A stretch of DNA of 64,000 nucleotides, taken from the NCBI GenBank assembly GCA_011390755.1, contig JAABRU010000005.1:1-64000 (forward strand), read 5' to 3'. Positions 35,665-43,864 of this stretch are shown piece after piece. The notes beneath the pieces were generated by a model. The model saw only the letters and a list, made by a program, of their open reading frames with translations, was not told the origin of the DNA and made no database searches. Within the stretch, counting starts at the first letter, position 1; every line of letters starts with the position of its first letter. A program made the translations under genes and the position numbers. The DNA is from Desulfobacteraceae bacterium (lineage in GTDB: Bacteria > Desulfobacterota > Desulfobacteria > Desulfobacterales > Desulfococcaceae).

Positions 35665-36210
35665 TTATTCCCGGATAAACTGTTTGACAATTTCCGAGCT
35701 TTTGGGATTTTTGTTTTTTTCCAGTAATTTACGGATGGAAATAAAACACTCCCGGATAATGGCGGTTTTGGGAGCAGGAGAAAGCATCTGCGTTTCTATG
35801 GTTTTGATATCTGTCATGATTTCATCCGAGGATTCACAGGAAAGTTTCATCTCCTGCACCTGCTTTTTCAGATAGTGCAGTACTTTTTTCAGTGAATCCA
35901 GACTTTTTTCATCCATCACCGCTTTGTTCCCCAGTTTTGCTTCCTGAGCCCCGGCCGGAAAGACCCCCCGTTTCCGCACTTCGGCAACACCTTCCGCGCA
36001 GATACCGATGCCGCCGCTGAGTGTCCGTATTTCTGCAAATCCGAAAGACATCAGCGCTTCTGTTGCGCGGGAAGCCTGTTCTTTGTCCATCCCCAAAGGT
36101 CTTCCCACGTCCGACATGGAAACCTGTGCGGACAGGTCGCCTTTTGTGCATTGGAAAAGTTCCAGCAGAAAAGCCCGTTCTTTTTCACTGAGTTCATTTT
36201 GTATGCTCAT
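35665..36210 (-). CDS. winged-helix-like protein with coiled-coil C-terminus
   Basis: 181 aa from the ATG behind gaaaggagtatcgtg (the 204-aa track form has an unneeded extension). Residues 5-75 resemble a winged-helix (KERAFLLELFQCTKGDLSAQVSMSDVGRPLGMDKEQASRATEALMSFGFAEI...). The C-terminal half is helical (DSLKKVLHYLKKQVQEMK) and Lys/Glu-rich. Probable DNA- or protein-binding regulator with no recognised family. It lies downstream of the cbiK gene on the same strand (49 bp), and the 61-bp array starts at its stop. Confidence 0.6.
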   Translation of the reverse strand: MSIQNELSEKERAFLLELFQCTKGDLSAQVSMSDVGRPLGMDKEQASRATEALMSFGFAEIRTLSGGIGICAEGVAEVRKRGVFPAGAQEAKLGNKAVMDEKSLDSLKKVLHYLKKQVQEMKLSCESSDEIMTDIKTIETQMLSPAPKTAIIRECFISIRKLLEKNKNPKSSEIVKQFIRE

Positions 36211-36259
36211 CACGATACTCCTTTCACAGGCGGAACCGGAACACAGGGGAAATGTCCTT

Positions 36260-37087
36260 TTATTTTTCCCCAATCCCAATCCCTGCGCTCTGAATCCTGT
36301 TTCCTGATTGGCTGCTGCAGGGAATCACATCCAGTGCGTTTTCAATATGCCGGCAGTAAAGTTCCACAATTCCCCGGCAAAATCCCAATCCCTTTGTCTC
36401 CACTTCCACATGAATCCCTTCTTCTTCCAGGGATTTCTGCCAGGAGTCCTCTTTTCCGGTCAGGTCTTCCCGGAAATGCATTCCGGTCACCAGCATAAAG
36501 GGAATGATCCGTACTTTTTTATATCCGGTTTCTTTGATGCAGCGGATAACAGATGCACGGGAGGGATAGCCGTTTTTTTCCACGACTCCCACAAAAATCC
36601 CCCTGCCCCTGTTTTCCTGAAAAATATGATGCAGGGCCACATAACTGCACCAGCCGGGATGATCTGTCCCATGTCCCACCATCAGCAGGGCTTCATCCCC
36701 CGCATAGGGAAAAGAATCGGTGAATATTTTAACCGTGCTGCAGTAATCCTCCGGTTCGGTCAGCAGGGGAAGTCCCAGGGAGGTGCGGATACCGCAGCTT
36801 TTTACTTCTTCCGTAAGTCGGTAAAATTCGTGTCCGCACATCAGATGCATGGACTGCACCACAGCCCAGGTATGACCTTCTTTTTCCAGTTTGTTCAGTA
36901 CCTGGTGCGGGTGCAGCATATTTCTTTGCTCTCTCTGTTTTGTCCAGTCCCTCACCATGCGGGAGGAAAAAGCCCAGTAAAGGGGATGCCCGGGGAATCG
37001 TTCTTTGCATATCCTGTGGATATAATTATAGGTATTCATGGCCTTTGTGGTGGTTCCGAAGGCGGCCATTACAATGGGGATTTTCAT
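36260..37087 (-). CDS. cbiK: sirohydrochlorin cobaltochelatase, CbiK type
   Basis: A 275-aa chelatase inserting Co2+ into sirohydrochlorin in anaerobic cobalamin synthesis. It starts IPIVMAAFGTTTKAMNTYNYIH and includes YWAFSSRMVRDW, VVQSMHLMCGHEFYRL with the metal-binding His (about residue 86), and the second-half LMVGHGTDHPGWCSYVALH, whose His residues complete the site. The length suits the single-chain CbiK of sulfate reducers. It has no signal peptide, so it is a cytoplasmic form. Its ATG overlaps the thyX stop by 4 bp. Confidence 0.92.
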   Translation of the reverse strand: MKIPIVMAAFGTTTKAMNTYNYIHRICKERFPGHPLYWAFSSRMVRDWTKQREQRNMLHPHQVLNKLEKEGHTWAVVQSMHLMCGHEFYRLTEEVKSCGIRTSLGLPLLTEPEDYCSTVKIFTDSFPYAGDEALLMVGHGTDHPGWCSYVALHHIFQENRGRGIFVGVVEKNGYPSRASVIRCIKETGYKKVRIIPFMLVTGMHFREDLTGKEDSWQKSLEEEGIHVEVETKGLGFCRGIVELYCRHIENALDVIPCSSQSGNRIQSAGIGIGEK

Positions 37088-37764
37088 TCCGTCCCCTTTA
37101 CAGTTCCGGTTTTCTGAAAATCGGAAACTGCGTTTTCATATTTTTCGTACAAATCCTGAAATACCACGGGAATCCGTGCATGGAAATCCGCAAGCAGGGG
37201 CAGCATGATTTCCCGTATCTGGGGATGGGCCGGTCTGGAGCATCGCAGACTGATGACATGCCGCCATTCCCGCAGGTTGGCTGTCATGACAATTTCCGTT
37301 TTCAGGCTGTTGGGAAGCACACTGCGGGCTTTTTCCGGTGCGGCCCCTTCCCGAATCAGTTTCATATAGATTTTTTCGGCATATTCCATGGCCGACAGCC
37401 AGTCTTTGTAAGCCTGTGAATCCTCAGTCCAGAAAAAGGGCCGGATGAGCGTGAGCTCATTGCCGAATCTGTCTTTGGCATAATTGGCATAGCGGGTGGA
37501 TTCCTGGGAATAGGCCGCCAGGCGGTGGCGCACCAGTTCATGGCTCACTCCCCGGTCACAGATAAAACGGACCGTGATATTCATATGTTCAATTACACTG
37601 TGATGACCGGATTTGATAATTCCTTTCACAAAACCCGCTGCTGAATCCGGGGTAATCCGATCCTCGCTTTTATAGCATGTGCGGCCCGCGGCCTCTGTAT
37701 TTTTCAGAATGCTTTCACCGTCCGGCATAAACAGAATTTCATGGGACGGGGGGATGATTTTCAT
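37084..37764 (-). CDS. thyX: flavin-dependent thymidylate synthase (ThyX)
   Basis: A 226-aa FAD enzyme making dTMP from dUMP with methylene-THF. The ThyX signature RHRLAAYSQESTRY (RHRxxSxxxxSxR type) is at about residues 80-93, preceded by HHSVIEHMNITVRFICDRG. The C-terminal DLREWRHVISLRCSRPAHPQIR is the conserved catalytic and dUMP-binding segment. It is coupled with cbiK through a 4-bp overlap, an unusual but stable-looking pairing. Confidence 0.93.
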   Translation of the reverse strand: MKIIPPSHEILFMPDGESILKNTEAAGRTCYKSEDRITPDSAAGFVKGIIKSGHHSVIEHMNITVRFICDRGVSHELVRHRLAAYSQESTRYANYAKDRFGNELTLIRPFFWTEDSQAYKDWLSAMEYAEKIYMKLIREGAAPEKARSVLPNSLKTEIVMTANLREWRHVISLRCSRPAHPQIREIMLPLLADFHARIPVVFQDLYEKYENAVSDFQKTGTVKGTE

Positions 37765-37776
37765 GTGTTATCTCCT

Positions 37777-38175
37777 TTATTTTTTGCAGTCTGCAGTAAC
37801 TTTTGTAATTTCCCATTCCATATCTTCACTTTTATTGACTTTTCCTTTTACCACTTTTTTTTCTGCGCGGATGGTGCGGGAAGCGGAACCTCCGGCATCT
37901 TTTACAACTTCGGATATTTTTTTGCTTTTCCCCTCTTCATTTTCCAGCGTAAAAGTGATTTTCAGACGATCGCATACCGGGCCGTAACTGACTCTGCCCC
38001 GTATTCTGATTTTGCCGTCTTTCTGCTGTACGGAAACATCAATGATATAACCCTCAACTTCAAATTCTTCCATATTTATCTTTCCGGCCATTGCCGCAGC
38101 AGGGGAAAAGATATATCCGCAGACAATACAGAAAAGCAGGGGAAAAACAAGAAAACAGGAATAATCACGTTTCAT
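37777..38175 (-). CDS. secreted small beta-strand protein, unknown
   Basis: A 132-aa protein with a signal peptide (FLVFPLLFCIVCGYIFSPAAAMA). The mature part is beta-rich: EGYIIDVSVQQKDGKIRIRGRVSYGP, LKITFTLENEEGKS, then Lys-rich segments. Two Cys (PVCDR and ADCKK) could form a disulfide. First gene upstream of thyX, 12 bp apart, on the same strand. No family recognised. Confidence 0.65.
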   Translation of the reverse strand: MKRDYSCFLVFPLLFCIVCGYIFSPAAAMAGKINMEEFEVEGYIIDVSVQQKDGKIRIRGRVSYGPVCDRLKITFTLENEEGKSKKISEVVKDAGGSASRTIRAEKKVVKGKVNKSEDMEWEITKVTADCKK

Positions 38176-38651
38176 AATATACCTCCCTATGTATATATTT
38201 TATGTAAAATCATCCGCTAAAAAGTAGGGATTTCAAAATCTGCCTCATTCCGGCCAAAGTCTGACTCCGCTAATTTCAGGATGTTCCGGACTCCGGCTTT
38301 GGCAGGAGTGACGGAGTTTTTTACTTTTTACGGGACTGTCCTGTAAAAAAAAATTTCCGATGGTTCCGAAATTTCTGAAATCTGTACGGAAGAATTCATG
38401 ATTGACTGCATAATTTTTGTACCTGCAAAATATTTATTCTGTGCCGAACCGCCTTCCGTCAGTATAAGCAACTGATTTTTCAATGTCGGAGCTTCGGTTC
38501 TGATACTTATCACAGGTTCTTGCGCAGGATGTGATTTTTATGCAAAACGATTATTAACAAATCTGCCATGTAAATCAATCCCTCTTTTTCGGAAACTCAG
38601 TAGATCGGAAAGTTTCCGGAGGAGTGCAAAACTTTCACAACCTGCCTTATT
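38176..38651. other. intergenic region, no gene seen
   Basis: A roughly 475-bp AT-rich stretch upstream of the secreted-protein gene. The 61-aa ORF 38328..38513 (minus) has no ribosome-binding site. Nothing else is recognisable; it joins the long direct repeat at its right end. Confidence 0.35.
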
Positions 38652-39046
38652 TCTTTTGTATTGAGTATTACCGGAGGATAACCTGAATCCGCAGTCCGCA
38701 CGCGGATCAATTCTGTTTTGCCGAAATTATACCAGGCGGACCGGAAATGCAAGTTTTTATCATCTTCTGCTGATTTTTCAGTATTATATATTTTTTCAAA
38801 AACCCAAATCCCGAATTTCTGCCCGCCCTCCTTTTCTGACTGTGCTACTGCTCTGCCAACTCTGAAATTACGGATTAAAAAACCGGTTTTTCCAAAAAAT
38901 CCGTTTTTTCAGCGGAACCGGAGTCACAGATTCAAAATTGACAATGCATTACTCTGCCGCCAGAATGACTGAGGATTCATGATTTGTGTTTGTAAGGGAT
39001 TTTTCAGGCCGGAAAGAAGTCAGCATATTTTTCATTCCCGAAGCAT
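38652..39046. repeat. long direct repeat, left copy (with ~103-bp insert)
   Basis: It matches 40872-41165 in the same orientation, from ttgagtatt-ccggagga through gcaagtttttatcatcttctgctg to ttttcattcccgaagcat. The left copy carries an extra ~103 bp (about 38849-38951) between gtgctact and ctctgccg; the insert begins gctctgcc, so it sits between short ctctgcc repeats. The copies bracket the AAA/nuclease gene. Confidence 0.9.
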
Positions 39047-39052
39047 CCTCCC

Positions 39053-40720
39053 TTATCCCTGTCTCACCCACAGTTCCCTGCCCTGAAAGGCAATGGCCAG
39101 TTTCAGTATTTTATTCACTCCCGCGGCCTGCAGTTCCGTTGCATATTTCTTTTCCTCCATCTGCCGAACCGCTTTTTCCAGGGTCTGTTCCGGTGTCTCT
39201 TTTTTCCGCTCATTCACTTTTTTGAATTCCATGACAATTCCGTACCGGGACCGGTCACGGGGCAGGAGCATCACATCATATCTGCCCAGCCCGGACTCCC
39301 GGTTGCTGCGGATATCATATTCCCCCTCCAGCCAGACCAGAAGGCCCAGCACAAAGGCGTGATAGAATTTTTCCGGTTCCGGGCCTCCGGTATCATGCAC
39401 ACTCAGCACCCTTTCCACTGTATCGGCCAGGTAAAATTCAAATGTCTCGGCATCCCCCTGTTTCAGTGCACTGAGCATGTTTTCAATTCTGGCGGATTCC
39501 GTCTTTACCGAAAACCATCTTTTTACCATTTCCCGGTACATGACATGCACTTCCCGGTTGGGTATTTTCAGTTCCCATTTTTCATAGTCAATCTGCCTTT
39601 CCGCTTTCAGATAGCCGCTGAAGAGCAGGAAACTCCAGAGCAGATCATCCCTTTTTTCCAAATCCCTTATCACAATGCTTTCATACACGGGTTTGCAGAT
39701 GGCATGCCCTTCCAGCAGCAGCCCGATTTCCTCCCGCAGTTCCCTGCCGCCCTGTGTGGCCAGCCGGTCAATCATCCCGGTTCCGCCGGTATTGACCCAG
39801 TAGGGTTCGGGAACTTCGGGACGGGTATCCGTATAATTCAGCACAGACCAGGGGTTGTATATCACGGTTCCTCCGAAAAGATAACCGTTGTACCAGCGGG
39901 AAATACATTCATAATGATCCGGGATGGCGTAGTAATCCAGAAGGGTATCCACTTCCTCCTCCGTGAAACCGAATGATGCGGCGAACTGTCTGTCCAGAAT
40001 GCTGTAAACCCGCAGATTGTTCAGATCGGAGAACACCGATTCTTTGGCAATGCGAAGAATGCCGGTAATCACGCCTTTGAACAGGTGGGAATTGTCTTTC
40101 AGACCGCCTCCGAGGAAATTCCGCATGAAGGAGATGATTTCCCCGTAATACCCGTTTTCCAGGGCCGCATGAACCGGGGTGTCATATTCATCAATCAGAA
40201 TCACGGTCTGCGCTTCGCTGGAGCGGAAGAGAAAGGAACTCAGGTAGCGGAGTGCATCCGTGCATTCCCTCAGATTTCCCTTTCCGTCCGACATGGTGCG
40301 GAAATATTTTATTTCCGCTTCCGACAGATGCTCCGGTTTCAGCATCTGTTCATGACGGAAAAATTCATCCCGCAGAAGATGCTGTATTCCCCTGAGCATT
40401 GCATCCCATGATCTGTCTTTCAGGTCTTTGAAGGTCAGATATATTACCGGGTATTTCCCCTGATGCTGCCGGAATGTTTCTGTCCGGGAGATAAGGGTAT
40501 CCCTGAAAAGAGAACTTCTGTCTTCCTCATTTATTTCAAAAAAATACCGCAGCATACTCAGGTTCAGGGTTTTGCCGAAACGCCGGGGGCGGGGAAAAAG
40601 CAGCACTTTGGCCGATAAATTTATTACATCCTCTGCCAATAGCGTTTTATCCACATAACAGAAATTCCCTTCCCTCACTTCTTTGAAATCGGACTGACCG
40701 ATGGGTATCTGTTTTTTCAT
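39053..40720 (-). CDS. AAA-ATPase-like / PD-(D/E)XK (DUF1703, PDDEXK_9) protein
   Basis: A 555-aa protein of the large ATP-binding/nuclease family common in Desulfobacterota and Bacteroidetes. It starts MKKQIPIGQSDFKEVREGNFCYVDKT; P-loop-like FPRPRRFGKTLNLSMLRYFFE (residues about 40-60); Walker B-type VILIDEYDTPVHAAL (about 175). The C-terminal nuclease-like domain has GLGRYDVMLLPRDRSRYGIVMEFKK (D...ExK) near residue 490. Function unsettled; multicopy and often associated with recombination or defence. Enclosed by ~300-bp direct repeats. Confidence 0.88.
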   Translation of the reverse strand: MKKQIPIGQSDFKEVREGNFCYVDKTLLAEDVINLSAKVLLFPRPRRFGKTLNLSMLRYFFEINEEDRSSLFRDTLISRTETFRQHQGKYPVIYLTFKDLKDRSWDAMLRGIQHLLRDEFFRHEQMLKPEHLSEAEIKYFRTMSDGKGNLRECTDALRYLSSFLFRSSEAQTVILIDEYDTPVHAALENGYYGEIISFMRNFLGGGLKDNSHLFKGVITGILRIAKESVFSDLNNLRVYSILDRQFAASFGFTEEEVDTLLDYYAIPDHYECISRWYNGYLFGGTVIYNPWSVLNYTDTRPEVPEPYWVNTGGTGMIDRLATQGGRELREEIGLLLEGHAICKPVYESIVIRDLEKRDDLLWSFLLFSGYLKAERQIDYEKWELKIPNREVHVMYREMVKRWFSVKTESARIENMLSALKQGDAETFEFYLADTVERVLSVHDTGGPEPEKFYHAFVLGLLVWLEGEYDIRSNRESGLGRYDVMLLPRDRSRYGIVMEFKKVNERKKETPEQTLEKAVRQMEEKKYATELQAAGVNKILKLAIAFQGRELWVRQG

Positions 40721-40871
40721 TGTTTTTTTATCCTTTTCCGTCTCACTGTCCGAACCGCAGATTCACGCAGATTGCCGGATACCGCAGATTTTGGGATGAT
40801 ATGCCGTATATCATTTCCGGATATACGGGTTGGGCGGAAACCGGTCAGAAAACTGATATCTCCATAACTGA

Positions 40872-41165
40872 TCTTCTGTATTGAGTATTTCCGGAGGATA
40901 TCCTGAATACGCAGTCCGCACACGGATCAATTCTGTTTTTCTGAAATTATACCAGGCGGACCGGAAAAGCAAGTTTTTATCATCTTCTGCTGATTTTTCA
41001 GTATGATATTCTTTTTTTCAGAAGGTCGGTTCCCGAATTTCTGCCCAGCCCCTTTTTTGGGCTGTGCTACTCTGCCGTCAGAATGACTGAGGATTCATGA
41101 TTTGTGTCTGTAAGGGATTTTTCAGACCGGAAAGGAGCCATCATGTTTTTCATTCCCGAAGCATT
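40872..41165. repeat. long direct repeat, right copy
   Basis: 294-bp counterpart of 38652-39046 without the internal insert. It includes the upstream region of the AAA/nuclease gene and ends 34 bp before the response-regulator start. The false N-terminal extension of the 168-aa track ORF is encoded by this repeat. Confidence 0.9.
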
Positions 41166-41199
41166 GGGTAGCGTAGCCAAAACGAACAGAGGAAAAAAG

Positions 41200-41610
41200 A
41201 TGAATATCCGCATTTATATTTTTGAAGACAACGACCAGGTACGCCTGTGGTTGGAAGAAATCCTGGGGATGTACGGTTACAAAGTGCAGGCATTTTCCCA
41301 TCCTTCCCCGGGGATTATCCGGGAAATGAATACCCGGAAAAATCCCGGACAGACCGATATTGTCATCACGGATATGGATATGCCGGAAATGAGCGGAAGC
41401 GAACTGACACAGAAACTCATTTCCGCCGGATTTGATGAAAAGAATATTGCCATCATTTCCGGATACTGGACAGCGGAAAACACATCCGAAGCAGAAAAAG
41501 CCGGGGTGAAAATGTTCCGCAAGCCTTTTTCCATCCGGGAACTGCTGGTATGGGTGGAAGAGCGGAAATGCGGGACGGAGAATCAGTGTCTGGTGGTGGA
41601 TATATCTTAA
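41200..41610 (+). CDS. single-domain response regulator (CheY-like receiver)
   Basis: 136 aa from MNIRIYIFEDND behind agaggaaaaaag. Acidic pocket FEDND near residue 10, phospho-acceptor Asp in DIVITDMDMPEMSGSEL (about residue 60), Thr/Ser site AIISGYWTAEN, and Lys in VKMFRKPFSI. No output domain, so it signals by protein contact. The only histidine kinase in the window is at 31545, on the other strand; pairing with it is only a possibility. Confidence 0.87.
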   Translation: MNIRIYIFEDNDQVRLWLEEILGMYGYKVQAFSHPSPGIIREMNTRKNPGQTDIVITDMDMPEMSGSELTQKLISAGFDEKNIAIISGYWTAENTSEAEKAGVKMFRKPFSIRELLVWVEERKCGTENQCLVVDIS

Positions 41611-41824
41611 TAAGATAAGGTCAAATTTTCATTTGAAATATAAATGAAAAATATCGTCAATATTTTTTATCATTTAAAATTAAAGTATTATACCATAAAA
41701 CACCTGTCGGACAGGACGTTTTTCCCCATTTCTGCCCAGACGGTATTTTGGGGTGTGGTAGAAGGCAGTCAAACTTGCGTTCAGGTGCAAAAACAACGTG
41801 AATCAAACAGAAAGGAGAAACAAA
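41611..41824. other. short intergenic region
   Basis: 214 bp between the response regulator and the zinc-ribbon gene. It carries an imperfect palindrome (caaattttcatttgaaatataaatgaaaaat) and a ribosome-binding site aaaggagaaac for the next gene. No other feature. Confidence 0.35.
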
Positions 41825-42019
41825 ATGGGTCTGGCATGGGATGAAACAATGGCAAAAACCATCAGTGACAAATGCACTCGCTGCGGGAAACCGGTATCAG
41901 ACAAATCAAAAGCATATCACGCCACAAAACTGTGGTGCGGGACATGTCGCATTTACTTCTGTACAGGCTGCGCTCCGAGAAAAAGATACTGTCCCCAGTG
42001 CGGAAAGGACTGTCACTGA
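41825..42019 (+). CDS. small zinc-ribbon protein
   Basis: A 64-aa cytoplasmic protein, ATG behind aaaggagaaacaaa. Four Cys pairs: CTRC, CGTC, CTGC and CPQC, plus a terminal CH. This could bind two zinc ions in a treble-clef or double-ribbon layout. No family recognised. Followed by several hairpin repeats. Confidence 0.65.
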   Translation: MGLAWDETMAKTISDKCTRCGKPVSDKSKAYHATKLWCGTCRIYFCTGCAPRKRYCPQCGKDCH

Positions 42020-42026
42020 AAAATCA

Positions 42027-42206
42027 GAGCCGCGACCGTCAGGGAGCGGCTCCTGCTGATTCAATTAACGTATTTGGAAATCCCGAAAAGACGGGTTGAT
42101 AAAGCAGCACAGGAAAACAGATCAGCCCCAAAGGGGCGGATTGATAAAGCCCAGGGTGAAGCCCTGGGAAAAAAATTACCCCAAAATATTTCAGCCCTGA
42201 AAGGGC
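42027..42206. repeat. cluster of short hairpin repeats with GAA loops
   Basis: In order: gagccgc/gcggctc (42027-42052, 12-nt loop); gcccc-aaa-ggggc (42125-42137); cccagggt-gaa-gccctggg (42150-42168, one wobble pair); gccct-gaa-agggc (42194-42206). These resemble dispersed intergenic repeats of many large bacterial genomes. They lie between the zinc-ribbon gene and the secreted 173-aa protein. Confidence 0.75.
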
Positions 42207-42234
42207 GTATTACTTCCAAAAACAAGGAGAAAAA

Positions 42235-42756
42235 ATGAAAAAGACTGTTTCAGTTATTGTAATGGCAATATCTGTTTTTGCTCTTTCTTCCGGTGCATGG
42301 GCAGTGACAGACAAAATGAGAGAAACAGCAAACAAGGCAACAGACTGTTTTGACCGGCAGGATTATGACTGTGCCAGAAAAGGTTATGAATCCCTGTTGA
42401 AAATGAAAATGGGCAAAGAGCAGACGATTTCAGTCAAAAAAATGCTGCGAAGCACTTATTTTGATCTGGTGAAAAAGGATACGGAAAACGAACGCTACCC
42501 AAAGTCTGTTGAAACATACTGCATCAAAGGTATCCGGATGGGAGATGAACTGAAAATGGATTACGATGAGGAGGATGTGGCATTTCATGTATGGCTTACC
42601 CTCTATTATTTCCACAATGGCAAAAAAGCTGAAACCCAAAAATATATCGGCAAACTCAAAACAATGAAGGACAGTATAAAAGGAGGCTCAGCAGTGGATG
42701 AAGCCAAAAGAAACTGGATTGGTCAGGTGGTTTCGGCACTGGAAAGCCGGATATGA
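42235..42756 (+). CDS. secreted helical (TPR-like) protein
   Basis: A 173-aa protein, ATG behind aaggagaaaaa. Signal peptide VIVMAISVFALSSGAWA. The mature part is helical with repeats like DCFDRQDYDCARKGYESLLKM and YYFHNGKKAETQKYIGKLKTM, i.e. TPR-like pairs. Two or three Cys. No recognised family. It stands before a run of small genes leading into the surface-protein cluster. Confidence 0.65.
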   Translation: MKKTVSVIVMAISVFALSSGAWAVTDKMRETANKATDCFDRQDYDCARKGYESLLKMKMGKEQTISVKKMLRSTYFDLVKKDTENERYPKSVETYCIKGIRMGDELKMDYDEEDVAFHVWLTLYYFHNGKKAETQKYIGKLKTMKDSIKGGSAVDEAKRNWIGQVVSALESRI

Positions 42757-42822
42757 TTCAGGACATTCAGATGTTCTGAATCTGTTATGGATAATAATCA
42801 GTCATAAAAAAGGGAGGTTAAA

Positions 42823-43047
42823 ATGGTCAGTGTTCAGGTTGTCAGGCAAAGTTCCGGGAAACCGGCTGAAGGAAAGAAAGTGATGCTCAGTTTTGACGGA
42901 CTTTCACGGGGCGTAACCGGTCATGAATACACCAACCGGAACGGAGAAGCCCATTTTGACGCGAATCCGGGAAGCGGAAAGGTAATTGTGGACGGGAGTA
43001 CGGTTTATAATGGCAGGATTGCGGGGAGGGTTGTTGTTTATGTGTAA
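42823..43047 (+). CDS. small beta-sandwich-like protein (carboxypeptidase-regulatory-like)
   Basis: A 74-aa protein behind gggaggttaaa. The pattern VQVVRQSSGKPAEGKKVMLSFDG, TNRNGEAHFDANPGSGKVIVDG is like one CarboxypepD_reg/Big-type Ig-like domain reduced to a stand-alone unit. No signal peptide, so possibly cytoplasmic or released. Its stop is 16 bp before the next start. Confidence 0.6.
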   Translation: MVSVQVVRQSSGKPAEGKKVMLSFDGLSRGVTGHEYTNRNGEAHFDANPGSGKVIVDGSTVYNGRIAGRVVVYV

Positions 43048-43063
43048 TTTCGGAGGTGAAAAT

Positions 43064-43432
43064 ATGATGAAAAAAATGGTGATGTTTCTTTTTGCAGTGA
43101 TTCTGTTCCCCTGTATCTGTAATGCAGGATGTATCAATAAAAAATATTGCTCTGATTGTAATATGGAGTCCGTCTGCAAGGATTGTTTTTATGAAGGAGC
43201 AGTTGTTTATGAAGCAGAAGAGGTCACAGGTTTTGAACGGACGATAAGCGGAGGTTTTTCCGGTATGCTTTTTGAAATTGCAGGACAGGCTGTCGGAGTA
43301 CCAAAGTACAGATGGCACAAAGTGAAGATATTATCCATCAGGCAGGACGGCAGTGGTGAGGTTAAGGTCAAAAGAATGAAATATGATAAGGTGCGATGGG
43401 TAGATATTTCTGACCTTGACTGTACGGATTGA
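43064..43432 (+). CDS. secreted Cys-rich small protein
   Basis: 122 aa from ATGATG behind cggaggtgaaaat (the longer track ORF starts earlier without reason). Signal peptide VMFLFAVILFPCICNAGC; the mature N-terminus has clustered Cys (KKYCSDCNMESVCKDC), likely metal-binding or disulfide-forming. A Gly-rich helix follows (GGFSGMLFEIAGQAVGV). The C-terminus is beta-rich and ends DLDCTD. No family recognised. Confidence 0.6.
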   Translation: MMKKMVMFLFAVILFPCICNAGCINKKYCSDCNMESVCKDCFYEGAVVYEAEEVTGFERTISGGFSGMLFEIAGQAVGVPKYRWHKVKILSIRQDGSGEVKVKRMKYDKVRWVDISDLDCTD

Positions 43433-43506
43433 ATGATTGGCAGCAAGAGTTATTCCTGCTGCTGAACAGCCATTAAAGACCGTCAAAACAGAATCGGAGT
43501 TTGAAG

Positions 43507-43821
43507 ATGAGATTTTGGATTATTTTAATAGTTTTAAGCATTCCGGCATTACTGGCGCATATTCACCTTAACAATGTCAATTCCTTTCATGCTGCCATGT
43601 TTCTGCTTGTCGGGCTGATCGGGTTGATTGTTTCGGAGAAACTTGTCGGCCATCACAGGGAGAAAAGTTTTGATTACCTGGATCGGAGGGAAAATCTGCT
43701 CTACCGGATCACCAGATTTCAGTCACGCATGGTATTCGCTCCCATCCGTTTTGTGTGCATTGTCTTTGTATTCATTTATATTTCAGGCGGATATTTTTTG
43801 ATTTTGACAAGAGGGTTTTAG
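43507..43821 (+). CDS. small membrane protein, unknown
   Basis: 104 aa with ATG at 43507, 6 bp after cggag (the track uses TTG 43501). Three hydrophobic stretches: FWIILIVLSIPALLAHI, AAMFLLVGLIGLIVSEKL and FVCIVFVFIYISGGYFLIL. A charged loop (HHREKSFDYLDRRENLLYR) lies between. Inner-membrane protein with no recognised family. Confidence 0.55.
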   Translation: MRFWIILIVLSIPALLAHIHLNNVNSFHAAMFLLVGLIGLIVSEKLVGHHREKSFDYLDRRENLLYRITRFQSRMVFAPIRFVCIVFVFIYISGGYFLILTRGF

Positions 43822-43864
43822 CAGGAACGATAGTTGTTATGAAACTTTTCAATAGGAGGTTGCT

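Noticed and set aside
35320-35690. Three overlapping minus-strand ORFs with FFPRPRAV / HEFHECSRIF repeats
   Set aside because: They are translations of the 61-bp tandem array in three frames, with no ribosome-binding site.
41104-41199. N-terminal extension of the response regulator
   Set aside because: Encoded by the right direct repeat; the ATG at 41200 has a ribosome-binding site and begins the receiver fold.
41644-41844. 66-aa ORF before the zinc-ribbon gene
   Set aside because: No ribosome-binding site, overlaps the zinc-ribbon start in another frame.
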